64,000 nucleotides of DNA from an uncultured Pedosphaera sp. (GTDB lineage: Bacteria > Verrucomicrobiota > Verrucomicrobiia > Limisphaerales > Pedosphaeraceae), in the NCBI GenBank assembly GCA_903918755.1, contig CAIXFN010000014.1, positions 62,001 through 126,000 of the forward strand, read 5' to 3'. Positions 43,952 to 53,952 of this stretch are shown one piece after another. Position 1 is the stretch's first letter; each line of letters opens with the position of its first letter. The notes under the pieces are model-generated. The model did no database searches and was not told the origin of the DNA. It saw nothing but the letters and a program-made list of their open reading frames with translations. Made by a program: the position numbers and the translations under genes.

Positions 43952-45019
43952 ATGGTTATCAGCCGGACACCTTATCGGATTTCATTTTTTGGCGGCGGGA
44001 CCGATTATCCCGCCTGGTATCGTCAACATGGCGGCTGCGTGCTGGCGGCGACAATTGATAAGTATTGCTACCTGAGCTGCCGCTACCTGCCACCGTTCTT
44101 TGAGCACCGCATCCGGGTGGTGTATTCGAAAAACGAAACCTGCAAGACGGTGGATGAAATCCAGCACCCGGCGGTGCGGGAAACCCTGCGGTACCTGAAA
44201 ATGGACCGGGGCCTTGAAATTCATCATGACGGCGACCTGCCCGGACGGAGCGGGATGGGGTCAAGTTCCTCCTTTACGGTGGGCCTGTACAACGGCTTGC
44301 GAGCGTTGCAGGGCCACATCACGGGCAAACACCAACTGGCGATGGACAGCATCCACATCGAACAGGAGATCCTGAAGGAAACCGTGGGTTCCCAGGACCA
44401 GGTTTGCGCGGCCTACGGCGGGGTAAATCACATTGAATTCCATACGAGCGGCGAGGTGGTGGTGCAACCGGTGACCCTTTCGCGGGAGCGGTTGCGGGAT
44501 CTCAGTTCGAACCTGATGCTGTTTTACACGGGTATCATGCGGACGGCTTCCGACGTGGCCTCAAGTTATGTGACGGGATTGGACGCGCGCATCGCCCAAC
44601 TCAAGCGGTTGACGGCGCTCGTCAAAGAAACCCGGGCCATCCTGGACAGCCGGGAGGATCTGACGAGTTTCGGGGTCCTGTTACATGAAGCCTGGGCCAC
44701 AAAGCGCAGCATGAGCGCCAAGATCTCCAACCCGGAGGTGGACCGGGTTTACGACGCGGCGCGGGCCGCCGGGGCCGTGGGTGGAAAATTATTGGGAGCC
44801 GGCGGAGGTGGTTTCCTGGTGCTGTTCGTTCCGCCGGCCAAGCAGGCGGCGGTCAAGCTGGAATTGAATCATTTGATTCATGTGCCCTTTGAATTCGATT
44901 TCTCGGGCAGCCAGATCATTTTCTTTGATCCTGAAACGGATTATTCTGAGCAGGAGGAAAGCCGCAAGGCGCAGGCGATCAAATCTTTCCGCGAGATGGA
45001 AGGCAGCACCGCTCCCTGA
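43952..45019 (+). CDS. GHMP-family heptose-7-phosphate kinase (HddA-like)
   Basis: 355 residues. The N-terminus ISRTPYRISFFGGGTDYPAWY is typical of HddA/WcbL-like heptose kinases. The ATP loop is PGRSGMGSSSSFTVGL, and GAVGGKLLGAGGGGFLVLF is the third GHMP motif. These kinases phosphorylate D-glycero-alpha-D-manno-heptose 7-phosphate at C1, the first step of the GDP-heptose route. It probably has its own promoter. Nearby gmhA can supply its substrate. Confidence 0.87.
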   Translation: MVISRTPYRISFFGGGTDYPAWYRQHGGCVLAATIDKYCYLSCRYLPPFFEHRIRVVYSKNETCKTVDEIQHPAVRETLRYLKMDRGLEIHHDGDLPGRSGMGSSSSFTVGLYNGLRALQGHITGKHQLAMDSIHIEQEILKETVGSQDQVCAAYGGVNHIEFHTSGEVVVQPVTLSRERLRDLSSNLMLFYTGIMRTASDVASSYVTGLDARIAQLKRLTALVKETRAILDSREDLTSFGVLLHEAWATKRSMSAKISNPEVDRVYDAARAAGAVGGKLLGAGGGGFLVLFVPPAKQAAVKLELNHLIHVPFEFDFSGSQIIFFDPETDYSEQEESRKAQAIKSFREMEGSTAP

Positions 45020-45051
45020 TCTCGCGGGCGGGGTGATCTGCGCTCAACCAC

Positions 45052-46035
45052 ATGACCTGGCTCGTTACCGGTGCGGCAGGATTTATCGGCTCGAATCTGC
45101 TCGAGCGACTACTCCAGACGGACCATGAGGTGGTGGGGTTGGACAGCTTTGTGGCGGGACACCGGGCAAATTTGACGGCTGTCCAGGCGGCCGTCACGGC
45201 GCAGCAATGGTCCCGGTTCCGGCTGGTGGAGGGAGACATCCGGGATCCCGAGACCTGCCGGCGGGCCTGCACCGGAGTGGGGGTGGTGCTGCACCAGGCC
45301 GCGCTGGGTTCGGTCCCGGCCTCGCTCAATGACCCGATCGGCTACCATGCGGTGAATGCCACCGGCAGTCTGAACATGTTGGTGGCGGCCCGGGATGCGG
45401 GGGTGCGTCGCTTCGTGTATGCCTCCAGCAGCGCGGTGTATGGGGATGACGAGCGGCTGCCGAAACTGGAGTCGCAGGTGGGGCGTCCGCTCTCGCCCTA
45501 TTCCGCCAGCAAGGCGGTGAATGAACTGCACGCGGCGATGTTCGGCCGGTGCTTTGGAATGGAGACGGTCGGCCTGCGCTATTTCAACGTTTTCGGTCCG
45601 CGCCAGGACCCGCGGGGAGCCTATGCGGCGGTGATCCCGGCCTGGATTTCCGCGATGCTGCAGGGGAGCCCGGTTTACATCAACGGGGACGGGGCCACGA
45701 GCCGGGATTTCTGTTTTGTAGCGGACGTGGTGCAGGCGAATCTGGCCGCGGCAACCACCACGCGGGCGGAGGCGCTGAACCAGGTGTATAACGTGGCTGC
45801 CGGGCGGCGGACGACACTCCTGGAGCTTTTTGGCCTCCTGCGCGAAAAGCTCGCCCCCTACCGGCCGGGATTGTCCCAGGCGCAGCCGCGGTTTCGTGCG
45901 GCCCGGGTCGCCGACATCCGGCACTCGCTGGCGGATATCAGCCTGGCCCGGCGGTTGCTTGATTATGAGCCGCAGTTCGATGTGGAACGCGGCCTGACGG
46001 CGGCCCTGGGTTGGTACCTGGCCCAGCCCACCTGA
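45052..46035 (+). CDS. NAD-dependent nucleotide-sugar epimerase (WbpP-like)
   Basis: 327 residues. [15 protein letters not shown] at the N-terminus, [15 protein letters not shown] (typical of UDP-GlcNAc C4-epimerases WbpP/TviC), [11 protein letters not shown], the YSASKAVNE Tyr-Lys pair and [19 protein letters not shown]. It interconverts UDP-GlcNAc/GalNAc or the matching uronic acids. Confidence 0.87.
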   Translation: MTWLVTGAAGFIGSNLLERLLQTDHEVVGLDSFVAGHRANLTAVQAAVTAQQWSRFRLVEGDIRDPETCRRACTGVGVVLHQAALGSVPASLNDPIGYHAVNATGSLNMLVAARDAGVRRFVYASSSAVYGDDERLPKLESQVGRPLSPYSASKAVNELHAAMFGRCFGMETVGLRYFNVFGPRQDPRGAYAAVIPAWISAMLQGSPVYINGDGATSRDFCFVADVVQANLAAATTTRAEALNQVYNVAAGRRTTLLELFGLLREKLAPYRPGLSQAQPRFRAARVADIRHSLADISLARRLLDYEPQFDVERGLTAALGWYLAQPT

Positions 46036-46058
46036 AAGCGGAGATCTATTCATATCAT

Positions 46059-47093
46059 ATGCGACTATTGGTCACCGGGGGGGCCGGATTCATTGGTTCA
46101 AACCTGATCAACCAGCTGATCGGCGGGGCGGGGATCGAGCGGTTGGTGAATCTGGACTGCCTCACCTACGCCGGGTACCTGGGCAACCTCGAGGCGGTGG
46201 CCGGGCGACCCGACTACGCATTTGAGCGGGTGGATTTGCGGGACAAGGCGGCGGTGCTGGAGGTGGTACGCCGGCACGGGATCACGCATGTGCTGCACCT
46301 GGCGGCGGAATCGCATGTGGACCGTTCCATCACCGGGCCGGCGGATTTCATCCAGACCAACATTGTCGGCACATTTAATCTTCTGGAAGCCTGCCGCGCC
46401 GTGTGGGGGCCGACCGCCGCAACCGAGGGGCGGCGGTTCCACCATGTTTCGACGGACGAGGTTTATGGCAGCCTGGGGCCGACCGGATATTTCACCGAAA
46501 CCACCGCATATGCGCCGAACTCGCCTTATTCGGCAAGCAAGGCGTCCAGCGACCTGCTGGTGCGCGCGTACCACCACACCTACGGCCTGCCGGTGGTGAT
46601 CACGAACTGTTCGAACAACTACGGTCCACGGCAATTTCCGGAAAAACTGATCCCGGTGGTCATCCAGCGCGTGCTGGCGCGGCAACCAATCCCGGTTTAC
46701 GGGGACGGCATGAACGTGCGCGACTGGCTCTATGTGGGGGACCACGTGGCCGCGCTTTGGGAGGTCCTGAACCGGGGCGCCAACGGGGCGACGTACAACA
46801 TCGGTGGAAACAATGAGTGCGCCAACCTGCGCATCGTGGAACTCATCTGTGACCTGATCGATGAACTGGCGCCGGAGCGGGGCGGCAACTCCCGCCGCTT
46901 GATTACATTTGTAGCGGACCGGCCCGGTCATGACCGGCGGTACGCCATCGACGCGACGAAAATTGCCCGGGAATTGGGCTGGCAGCCGGCGCATACCTTT
47001 GAGCAGGGCATCCGGGCGACCGTGCAATGGTACTTGGAGCATCAGGATTGGGTGGCGAAGGTGCAGCAGACGACCAAGAGCGCGGGACGGTGA
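46059..47093 (+). CDS. rmlB: dTDP-glucose 4,6-dehydratase
   Basis: 344 residues from the ATG at 46059. All RmlB hallmarks are present: [47 protein letters not shown] with the catalytic Asp-Glu, YSASKASSD with Tyr-Lys, [17 protein letters not shown]. It makes dTDP-4-keto-6-deoxyglucose for deoxysugars. RmlA and RmlC are not in the window. Confidence 0.93.
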   Translation: MRLLVTGGAGFIGSNLINQLIGGAGIERLVNLDCLTYAGYLGNLEAVAGRPDYAFERVDLRDKAAVLEVVRRHGITHVLHLAAESHVDRSITGPADFIQTNIVGTFNLLEACRAVWGPTAATEGRRFHHVSTDEVYGSLGPTGYFTETTAYAPNSPYSASKASSDLLVRAYHHTYGLPVVITNCSNNYGPRQFPEKLIPVVIQRVLARQPIPVYGDGMNVRDWLYVGDHVAALWEVLNRGANGATYNIGGNNECANLRIVELICDLIDELAPERGGNSRRLITFVADRPGHDRRYAIDATKIARELGWQPAHTFEQGIRATVQWYLEHQDWVAKVQQTTKSAGR

Positions 47094-47178
47094 CCGGGCG
47101 GACGTCCGCCCGAAGCGGGGTGGATTGACTGGATGGGGGCGGGGTGGGCGGCGAAGTAAACTTCTTCAACCTGCGGTT

Positions 47179-48183
47179 ATGATTCTTTTGTTGGGGGCGG
47201 GCGGCCAACTCGGTCAGGCGTTTGCGGGAGAATTGCGCCGACGCGGGGCGAGTTTCATCCCGTTGACGCGGAACGCCCTCGATTACACCCAATTCGACCT
47301 GCTGTTCGACTACGTCCGGAAGATGAGTCCGGAGTTTGTGATCAACGCGGTGGGGTATCCGGGGCGGCCGAATGTGGACGGGTGTGAGCAGGCCCGGGAA
47401 CTGACACTGCACCTGAACACCCTCCTGCCGCAGACCATCGCGCGGGTGTGCCTGATCACGAACACCCCGTGGGGGCACGTGTCATCGGCCTGTGTTTACG
47501 CGGGCGCAAAGGTGATGACGGGCGGGGAGACGCGCATCGAGCGGGACCTGAACCGCCCGGAGATCCGGCGCCTGTTGGCGCAACACCCGGACTGGGTGCG
47601 GGGATTCACCGAGCTGGATGAACCGAATTTCTCCTTTCGTTGCGCCCCCTGCAGTTTCTACAGCGGCACCAAGGTGCTGGCGGAAGACGCCATCCGGGGG
47701 GTGGGTTGGAGTTACATCTGGCGTCCCGGAATGTTGTTCCACGAGCGGGAAGAGCCCCGGAACCTGCTCTGCCGGCTCCAACGTTATCCCAAGGTTTATG
47801 ACAGCGTGAATTGCCTTTCCCACCGGGATGAGTTTGTCCGGGCCTGCCTGGATCTGTGGCAGCGGCGGGCTCCCTTCGGGATTTACAACATGACCAATCC
47901 CGGAGCGGTGACAAACCGGCAGATCGTGGAGACGATCGAACGCATTTTAAAACCCAACCGGCGGTGGGAATTCTGGGGGAGTGACGAGGAATTCTACCGA
48001 ATGGCCGCCAAATCCCTCCGCTCGAGCGCCGTCCTTGACGGCAGCAAATTGCTCGCGGCCGGAATCCGGCTCCGGCCAGTCATGGAAAGTCTGGAACATT
48101 GTCTCCGCCACTGGCGACCAGCCCTGGATCCCACGGACCATCCGGGATCGCCCACCTTCGCGGCCGCCATGGGAACACCCTGA
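47179..48183 (+). CDS. RmlD-like sugar-nucleotide reductase/dehydrogenase
   Basis: 334 residues from the ATG at 47179. N-terminal ILLLGAGGQLGQAFAGELR, NAVGYPGRPNVDGCE and HVSSACVYAG place it with RmlD-like SDRs. The catalytic region differs from standard RmlD: the usual Tyr-x-x-x-Lys is FYSGTKVLAED. It may reduce the product of RmlB or a related keto sugar; the sequence is divergent enough that another substrate is possible. Confidence 0.78.
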   Translation: MILLLGAGGQLGQAFAGELRRRGASFIPLTRNALDYTQFDLLFDYVRKMSPEFVINAVGYPGRPNVDGCEQARELTLHLNTLLPQTIARVCLITNTPWGHVSSACVYAGAKVMTGGETRIERDLNRPEIRRLLAQHPDWVRGFTELDEPNFSFRCAPCSFYSGTKVLAEDAIRGVGWSYIWRPGMLFHEREEPRNLLCRLQRYPKVYDSVNCLSHRDEFVRACLDLWQRRAPFGIYNMTNPGAVTNRQIVETIERILKPNRRWEFWGSDEEFYRMAAKSLRSSAVLDGSKLLAAGIRLRPVMESLEHCLRHWRPALDPTDHPGSPTFAAAMGTP

Positions 48184-48345
48184 GGTGTCCGGGGGGCCAG
48201 GCTTGCACCCGAGGCCCACGTGGGAAAGGTTAGTTGGCGGGGGCGCGGATTCGCCGCGGTTGGTTGGATCGACGTTGGTGTGGGAAGGGGCACGGGAAAG
48301 GGCCTTGCTTCAGCGGCGAGATTCTGCCACGGTACTGTCAGCAGC

Positions 48346-49656
48346 ATGAGAAATATCCCGCAGCGAAAAAATTCGCCCGCATTCCGGGAACGGCGTGTGC
48401 TTGGCCGGACGGGGGCCGTCTGGTTGGGATTTCTGGGGGTGGTGGCAGCGCAAGGACAGGATTTCATGACCCAGCCTTCCGGAGGGGCGGGATCTTCGGC
48501 CTTTCCCGACGGGGGGATCTTGCAGAAGAACGGCATTTACCAGGCCCCGCCGGCGGAGCCAAACAGTCTGCCGCCCTTCATGCATTGGGGGGAACTCACT
48601 CTACGTCCCGAGTTGGTCTACCGTTTCATCGCGGGGGATGGCATCCCCGTCAGCACGAATCGCAGCTATAGCACGGTGATCCAGGAATTCTCCCCGGGAC
48701 TGATTCTGGGATTCGGGCCATCCTGGGATTTGCAGTACACGCCGACCGAGCGGCTGTATTCGAACCACAACTTCGTGGATGGTTTGGACCACTACGTGGA
48801 TTTGCGGGGCAATGTGACCAATCAGGCCACCACCCTGAGTCTTAGTCAAAAGTACACCCACAGCCTGTCGCCACTCCTGGAAACGGGTGCCCAAACCGAG
48901 ACCGATACCTACGACACGGAATTGGGCGCCGTCCACCTGCTCAATGGCGAATGGAGTTTGGAAGCCGGCCTGTCCCAAAATTTCCGGTACCCGGCGCGCT
49001 ACCAGGGGTATCGGGACTGGTCCACCCTGGATTGGCTCGCCTACCAGGTGACGCCCCGCCTGAATCTGGCCATGGGATTGGGCGTGGGCTATACCGCGGT
49101 CATCGACAGTGTGGATTCGATCTACGAGCAGGCGCAGGGGCGGATGAATTTGCGGTTGACCGAACGCTTAAGCCTGGGGTTGAACGGGGGAGCGCAGGAG
49201 CGGCAATTGCTTTCCAACGGCGGGGGCAATTTGTTCAATCCAATTTATGGTGCCTCCATCCTATTCGCTCCCGGGCACGATACGGTCATCTCTCTGGGAG
49301 TCTCGCAGGTCACGACGGTTTCCTATGTCCCGGGCAACCTGACCGAAACCACTTCCCTGGAATTGTCGCTGAAGCAGCAGATTTTTGAGCGCGTTTCGCT
49401 GCTTTTGGAAGGCGGGTATCGCCAGAATTCCTATGTGAACGAACTCCGTTTTGCGATTGCGGGAGGGGGGATCGTGGATTTCGGTTCCGTGGTGCGCAAG
49501 GACGATACTTATTCCATCAGCACCCGGCTGGTTTATTCCTTTTCGACGCGGGGGACGCTGGCCTTTCTGTATCGATATCGCATGAATGACTCGTCGCAAC
49601 AGGGATATGCGGTGACCAGCAATCAGGTGGGCATCGAGTTGGGCTACCACTATTGA
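48346..49656 (+). CDS. outer-membrane beta-barrel protein of the exosortase/EPS locus
   Basis: 436 residues from the ATG at 48346. The signal region reads VLGRTGAVWLGFLGVVAAQGQ. After a Pro/Gly-rich linker the chain is made of alternating amphipathic strands (ELTLRPELVYRF, SWDLQYTPTERLYS, TTLSLSQKYTHSL, WSLEAGLSQNFRYP, LNLAMGLGVGYTAV, LRLTERLSLGLNGGAQE and so on) and ends with an aromatic strand GIELGYHY, as outer-membrane barrels do. Such proteins occur beside exosortase genes and may export polysaccharide, in the absence of a Wza gene. Confidence 0.78.
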   Translation: MRNIPQRKNSPAFRERRVLGRTGAVWLGFLGVVAAQGQDFMTQPSGGAGSSAFPDGGILQKNGIYQAPPAEPNSLPPFMHWGELTLRPELVYRFIAGDGIPVSTNRSYSTVIQEFSPGLILGFGPSWDLQYTPTERLYSNHNFVDGLDHYVDLRGNVTNQATTLSLSQKYTHSLSPLLETGAQTETDTYDTELGAVHLLNGEWSLEAGLSQNFRYPARYQGYRDWSTLDWLAYQVTPRLNLAMGLGVGYTAVIDSVDSIYEQAQGRMNLRLTERLSLGLNGGAQERQLLSNGGGNLFNPIYGASILFAPGHDTVISLGVSQVTTVSYVPGNLTETTSLELSLKQQIFERVSLLLEGGYRQNSYVNELRFAIAGGGIVDFGSVVRKDDTYSISTRLVYSFSTRGTLAFLYRYRMNDSSQQGYAVTSNQVGIELGYHY

Positions 49657-49793
49657 CCCCCGGGGATTTGCGGGCAGTGGCGGGCAGCAGCCGGCCGGCG
49701 GGATTAAGGAAGGACGGGCAACGCATTGGCCAGTGAGGCGGTTGGCGCCGGGGGCCAAATCAGGCAGGCGATTCATCAGCCCGTACCATAAAT

Positions 49794-50696
49794 ATGGCGG
49801 AGGCAATCATTAACAAAATGGAAAATCCGGTAGGTTCGCTCCGCCGGGTGATTCTGGCCTTGGTGGCGCTCCTGGGGCTTTTCGCCCTGCCGCTCTACAA
49901 ATGGGCGAGTTTCTCGCTTCATGACGAGCTGTACGGCCATGCGGTGCTGGTGCCGCTGATCAGTCTGTATTTGATCTGGACCAACCGGGAAAACGTGCCA
50001 TTACGCGGCGAGCCGGCGCCGGCGCTGGGGGCTGCCCTGTTCGGTGTCGGAGGATTGTTTTTGGCGATGTATTGGGCGCGGAGTGCGGGGGGAGCGTTGG
50101 GGCGGGAGGAGGCGGTGACCTGGACCATGCTGGCCTTTTTCAGCTGTTTGGCCGGGGTTCTGGCCGGGGTTTTGGGAAAAAAATTCCTGCGGGGAAATCT
50201 TTTTGCCCTGGGATTTCTGCTCTGCGCCGTGCCGCTGCCGATCTTCGTGCGCGCCTGGATAGAAGGCCGGTTGCAATACGGGTCGGCCGCGATGGCGTAC
50301 GCCATGTTCCGTACTTGTGGCACCCTGGCAGAGTGGAAAAATCTCGATATCGATCTCTCCACGATCACCCTCACCATCGCTCCGGAATGCAGTGGCATCC
50401 ACTCCAGCCTGGTGTTGCTGGTGACCGCCTTGCTGGCCGGCCACCTTTTCCTCCGATCGCCGGTTCACCGGCTGGTGCTGGCCCTGGTAATCATTCCGCT
50501 GGCGGTGGTGCGGAACGGATTTCGCATTTTTACGATCGGAGAATTGTGCGTCCACATCGGGCCGCACATGATCGACCACTGGATCCATCATCGGGGTGGG
50601 CCGGTCTTCTTCAGCCTGGCGCTGGTGCCTTTTCTGCTGCTGCTGTATGTTTTGGTGCGGCGGGAGCGGCGGCGCCAGCCATTGGAAAAGGAATAA
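49794..50696 (+). CDS. exosortase
   Basis: 300 residues with about eight membrane segments. The catalytic triad of the family is in place: C199 in APECSGIHSSL, R244 in RNGFRIF, and His at 265/266 in IHHRGG. There is no EpsI/DUF3485 domain at the C-terminus and no separate epsI. The enzyme cleaves C-terminal sorting signals of exported proteins during transfer to the surface; the substrate at 54264 has a VPDGG-type signal, which suggests the XrtC-type subfamily. Its stop is 1 bp before the TPR gene. Confidence 0.92.
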   Translation: MAEAIINKMENPVGSLRRVILALVALLGLFALPLYKWASFSLHDELYGHAVLVPLISLYLIWTNRENVPLRGEPAPALGAALFGVGGLFLAMYWARSAGGALGREEAVTWTMLAFFSCLAGVLAGVLGKKFLRGNLFALGFLLCAVPLPIFVRAWIEGRLQYGSAAMAYAMFRTCGTLAEWKNLDIDLSTITLTIAPECSGIHSSLVLLVTALLAGHLFLRSPVHRLVLALVIIPLAVVRNGFRIFTIGELCVHIGPHMIDHWIHHRGGPVFFSLALVPFLLLLYVLVRRERRRQPLEKE

Positions 50697-50697
50697 T

Positions 50698-53600
50698 ATG
50701 CAACGCGAAATAATCTGCCGGATGGCCCTCCTGGTCCTGACTTTGGGACTAATGGGGGGCGGAGTGGGGTGTTCACCCAAACCGCAACTCGGCCAGCGGC
50801 TCGCCCGGGCGGAGCGCTTTTTTGCGGCCGGGGATTACGAGAAGGCGATGCCGGAATATCTGGAGGTATTTGCCGCCGATTTGAACAGCGTGCCGTCCAT
50901 CAAGGCGTTGGGTCAGATCTACCTGGCTCAAAGTCGGCTGGACAAGGCCGGCCCATTTCTGATCACGGCCCGGAACATGGCCACCAATGATATGGGAATC
51001 CGGGATTCCCTGGCCACGTTTTTCCTGGCCACGGGCCAATACAAGGAAGCGCGCGCGGAGGCCAGCTATGTGCTGGACCACAGCCCCGGGGATGAAGAAG
51101 CCCCCATGATACTGGTGGAGAGCTCCCGGACACGGCCGGAATTGGATGCGACTTTGGCGCTCATGGAAAAGCTGTCCCCGCCGACCGCGCGGAAGGCGGC
51201 CTGCGAGGCGGCGCGCGCCGCGGTGGCCCTGCGGCAGGAGCCGCCCGATGTGGCACGGGCAAATGAGGCCGTTGGCCGGGCAATTACGCTGAATCCCAAG
51301 TTGGCCGGCGCCTTTTCCGTGCTGGGCGCGCTCTGCCAAATGACCAATGGCGTCCCCGCCGCGGACGTGGCTTTGCGGACCGCGGCCGAACTGTCTTCCA
51401 CGCACTCACCCCGCTGGCTGCGGTACGCCCAGTTCAAGTTGGCGGCCGGGGAGGTGGAAGGAACCAAAAAATTGTTGAACGAAATGGTCAAGCGAACCCC
51501 GGACTATACGCTGGCATGGTTGGAACTGGCGCGCGTGGCGGCGGCGGAAAGGAAGTTTGAGGAAGCGGGGGGGTACCTGAAGGAAGTAGAGGCTCGCGAT
51601 CCGGATAATTTTGACGGGCTGATGCTGGACGCGGGGCTGAGATTGTCCCGGGGGGACAATATCGGCGCCCTGGTGGAGTTGGAGGGGCTGGCGAAGCGCT
51701 ATCCGCACTCCATCAAGCTGAGTTTTGATCTGGCCCGGGCTTATGTGGCCACGGGGGACGCCGTCAAAGCGGCGACGCTGCTGCGCCGGGTATTACAGCA
51801 GGATCCCAAGAATGTCACGGCGATCGTTTCGCTGGCGCAACTGGACCTGGCGCGGGGAGACGCGAGCAGCGCGATTTATTCGCTCAAACAGTTGGTGGCG
51901 CAACAGCCCACGCTGGAGGGGGCCTGGCAACTTTTGGCCCGCGCGTATTACAGCCAGGGAGAGGTGGACAACACCTTGCAAATCTACCGGCAGTTGGCGG
52001 GGCGTTACCCGAAGGAACCGGGCTTTCCCCTGGCAATGGGGCAGATCTTGATTGAGAGGGGGAAGCGGGCGGAAGCGCGCGCAGCGTTTGACCGCGCCCT
52101 GGAGCTAGCCCCCAATTACCCGGCGGCCCTGACGCCGCTGCAACAATTGGTCCGGTTGGACCTGCTGGACCAGGAAAATGCCCGGGCCATGCAGCGGGTG
52201 ACCAAACTGATCAAGGAGGTGCCACAGGCGCCCGAACCCCGGCTGCTGGAGGCGGAGGTGCTGCTGGCGGCCCACACCGCCCAGAGCACAAACCAAGCCG
52301 AAACCTCCCTCTTGAAGGCGACGGAATTGAAGCCGGATTATTGGGCGGCGTACCTGGCCCTGGCGCGGCTGTACAAGGACGCGAAACAAAATGCGAAGGC
52401 ACTTTCCGACTTGCAGGGGATCGTGGCGAAGAACCCCAAGGATTCCGTGGCCCAAATGCTCATCGGAGTATTGCTGACCGAGGAGAAGGATTACGAGGGG
52501 GCGCGGACGGCGTATGAGGCAATCCTGAAAGTCAACCCCAAGTTTGTGCCGGCGTTGAACAACGCGGCGTATTTGTATTCCGAACGGCTCGGGGATCTGG
52601 AGCGCGCCTACAAATATGCGAGCTTGGCGCACGATCTGGAGTCCTCTGACCCCGCCACCGCGGATACCTTCGGCTGGGTGCTTTATCACCGCCGGGAATA
52701 TCGCTGGGCGGCCAACTTGCTGGCGGAGAGCGCGGGCAAACTGCCGGACGAGGCGGACGTGCACCATCATTTGGGCATGGCGTACTATCAGATGGGGCAG
52801 GAGGACGCCGCCGGGCGCGAGTTGAAACGGGCCCTGGCATTGAGCGGCAATTTTGACGGCCGGACCGAGGTGGAGCGGCGGTTGGCGGTGCTGGCGCTGC
52901 CGGCCGTCGCCACCAATGCGGCGGCCATCGCTGCTTTGGAGAAGAGGACAACGGAGCAACCGGAGGATGTGGTCGCCTGGAGCCGGCTGGGAAAGGCTTA
53001 TCAGGCCACCGGAAAGAGTGAGCAGGCGGCCACGGCGTGGCAGAACGCCCTGCGGGCCAACCCGGAATGCGTGCCCGCGTTGCTGGATCTGGCCAGCCTT
53101 TATGCCGGGTCACTGCAGCAGGCCCGGAAGGGGTTGGAGTTGGTCAAGACCGCGAACAAGCTCGAGCCGGAAAATTTTCAGGCGACGCGGTTGAACGGGT
53201 GGCTGTCTTTCCAAACCGGAAACTACCCACTGGCCCTGGAACTTTTGCGGCAAGCGGCGCAGAAGCAGCCGAACGACCGGGAAATCCAGCTCGAACTGGC
53301 GGAAGCAGCCTATTACCAGGGTGCCCTCACCGAGGCATTGGGAGCGGGGCGGATCGCTGCGCAGGCCGGGCCGGGCTTCGCCCGGCTCGAGGAAGCGCGC
53401 CAGTTCCTGGCCCTGATCGATCCCGCCGCGCCCAAACCCGCCCCCGCCGTGGTGAACCAGATACTGGCGGCCCGTCCCGATTACCTGCCGGCTTTAATGG
53501 CGCAGGCGGCGGTGGCCGAAGCCAAACCGGCGGTGGCGGTGGCAGAGCAGATTTACGAGCGGGGCCTTACGATCAGTCCCAACTTCTTGCCCGCCGTCAA

Positions 53601-53952
53601 GCGCCTCGCCGTGCTTTACGGTGCTGAGCCGGACAACGCTAAAAAGGCCTTTAAGCTAGGAATGCAGGCGCTGGTGGCATATCCAGGTGATCCGGAACTC
53701 GTCCGGACCCTGGGATTTTTGAGTTACGCCCAAGGCGACTGGCAACGAACTGCGCAATTCCTCCAACAACTTTCCGGGGGAAATCAGGAGGATGCACAAT
53801 CCTTGTTTTACCTGGGCATGGCGCAAAAACAACTCAAGCGTCGGGTGGAGAGTCTGGGCTCGCTGCAGCGGGCGATCAGTCGCGGCCTCAGCGGAAAAGA
53901 CGCCGAGGAAGCCAATCGGGTGCTGGCGGAACTCAAGTCGGCCACGCCTTGA
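50698..53952 (+). CDS. PrsT-like giant TPR-repeat lipoprotein
   Basis: 1084 residues from the ATG at 50698. The N-terminus is a lipoprotein signal with C25 in GVGCSPKPQ. The rest is a long chain of tetratricopeptide repeats (FFAAGDYEKAMPEYLEVFAAD, AYVATGDAVKAATLLRRVL, AYYSQGEVDNTLQIYRQLA and many more; about 25-28 by eye). It matches in size and layout the PEP-CTERM/exosortase-system lipoprotein PrsT. It probably scaffolds assembly or export of the polymer and sorted proteins in the periplasm. Confidence 0.88.
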   Translation: MQREIICRMALLVLTLGLMGGGVGCSPKPQLGQRLARAERFFAAGDYEKAMPEYLEVFAADLNSVPSIKALGQIYLAQSRLDKAGPFLITARNMATNDMGIRDSLATFFLATGQYKEARAEASYVLDHSPGDEEAPMILVESSRTRPELDATLALMEKLSPPTARKAACEAARAAVALRQEPPDVARANEAVGRAITLNPKLAGAFSVLGALCQMTNGVPAADVALRTAAELSSTHSPRWLRYAQFKLAAGEVEGTKKLLNEMVKRTPDYTLAWLELARVAAAERKFEEAGGYLKEVEARDPDNFDGLMLDAGLRLSRGDNIGALVELEGLAKRYPHSIKLSFDLARAYVATGDAVKAATLLRRVLQQDPKNVTAIVSLAQLDLARGDASSAIYSLKQLVAQQPTLEGAWQLLARAYYSQGEVDNTLQIYRQLAGRYPKEPGFPLAMGQILIERGKRAEARAAFDRALELAPNYPAALTPLQQLVRLDLLDQENARAMQRVTKLIKEVPQAPEPRLLEAEVLLAAHTAQSTNQAETSLLKATELKPDYWAAYLALARLYKDAKQNAKALSDLQGIVAKNPKDSVAQMLIGVLLTEEKDYEGARTAYEAILKVNPKFVPALNNAAYLYSERLGDLERAYKYASLAHDLESSDPATADTFGWVLYHRREYRWAANLLAESAGKLPDEADVHHHLGMAYYQMGQEDAAGRELKRALALSGNFDGRTEVERRLAVLALPAVATNAAAIAALEKRTTEQPEDVVAWSRLGKAYQATGKSEQAATAWQNALRANPECVPALLDLASLYAGSLQQARKGLELVKTANKLEPENFQATRLNGWLSFQTGNYPLALELLRQAAQKQPNDREIQLELAEAAYYQGALTEALGAGRIAAQAGPGFARLEEARQFLALIDPAAPKPAPAVVNQILAARPDYLPALMAQAAVAEAKPAVAVAEQIYERGLTISPNFLPAVKRLAVLYGAEPDNAKKAFKLGMQALVAYPGDPELVRTLGFLSYAQGDWQRTAQFLQQLSGGNQEDAQSLFYLGMAQKQLKRRVESLGSLQRAISRGLSGKDAEEANRVLAELKSATP

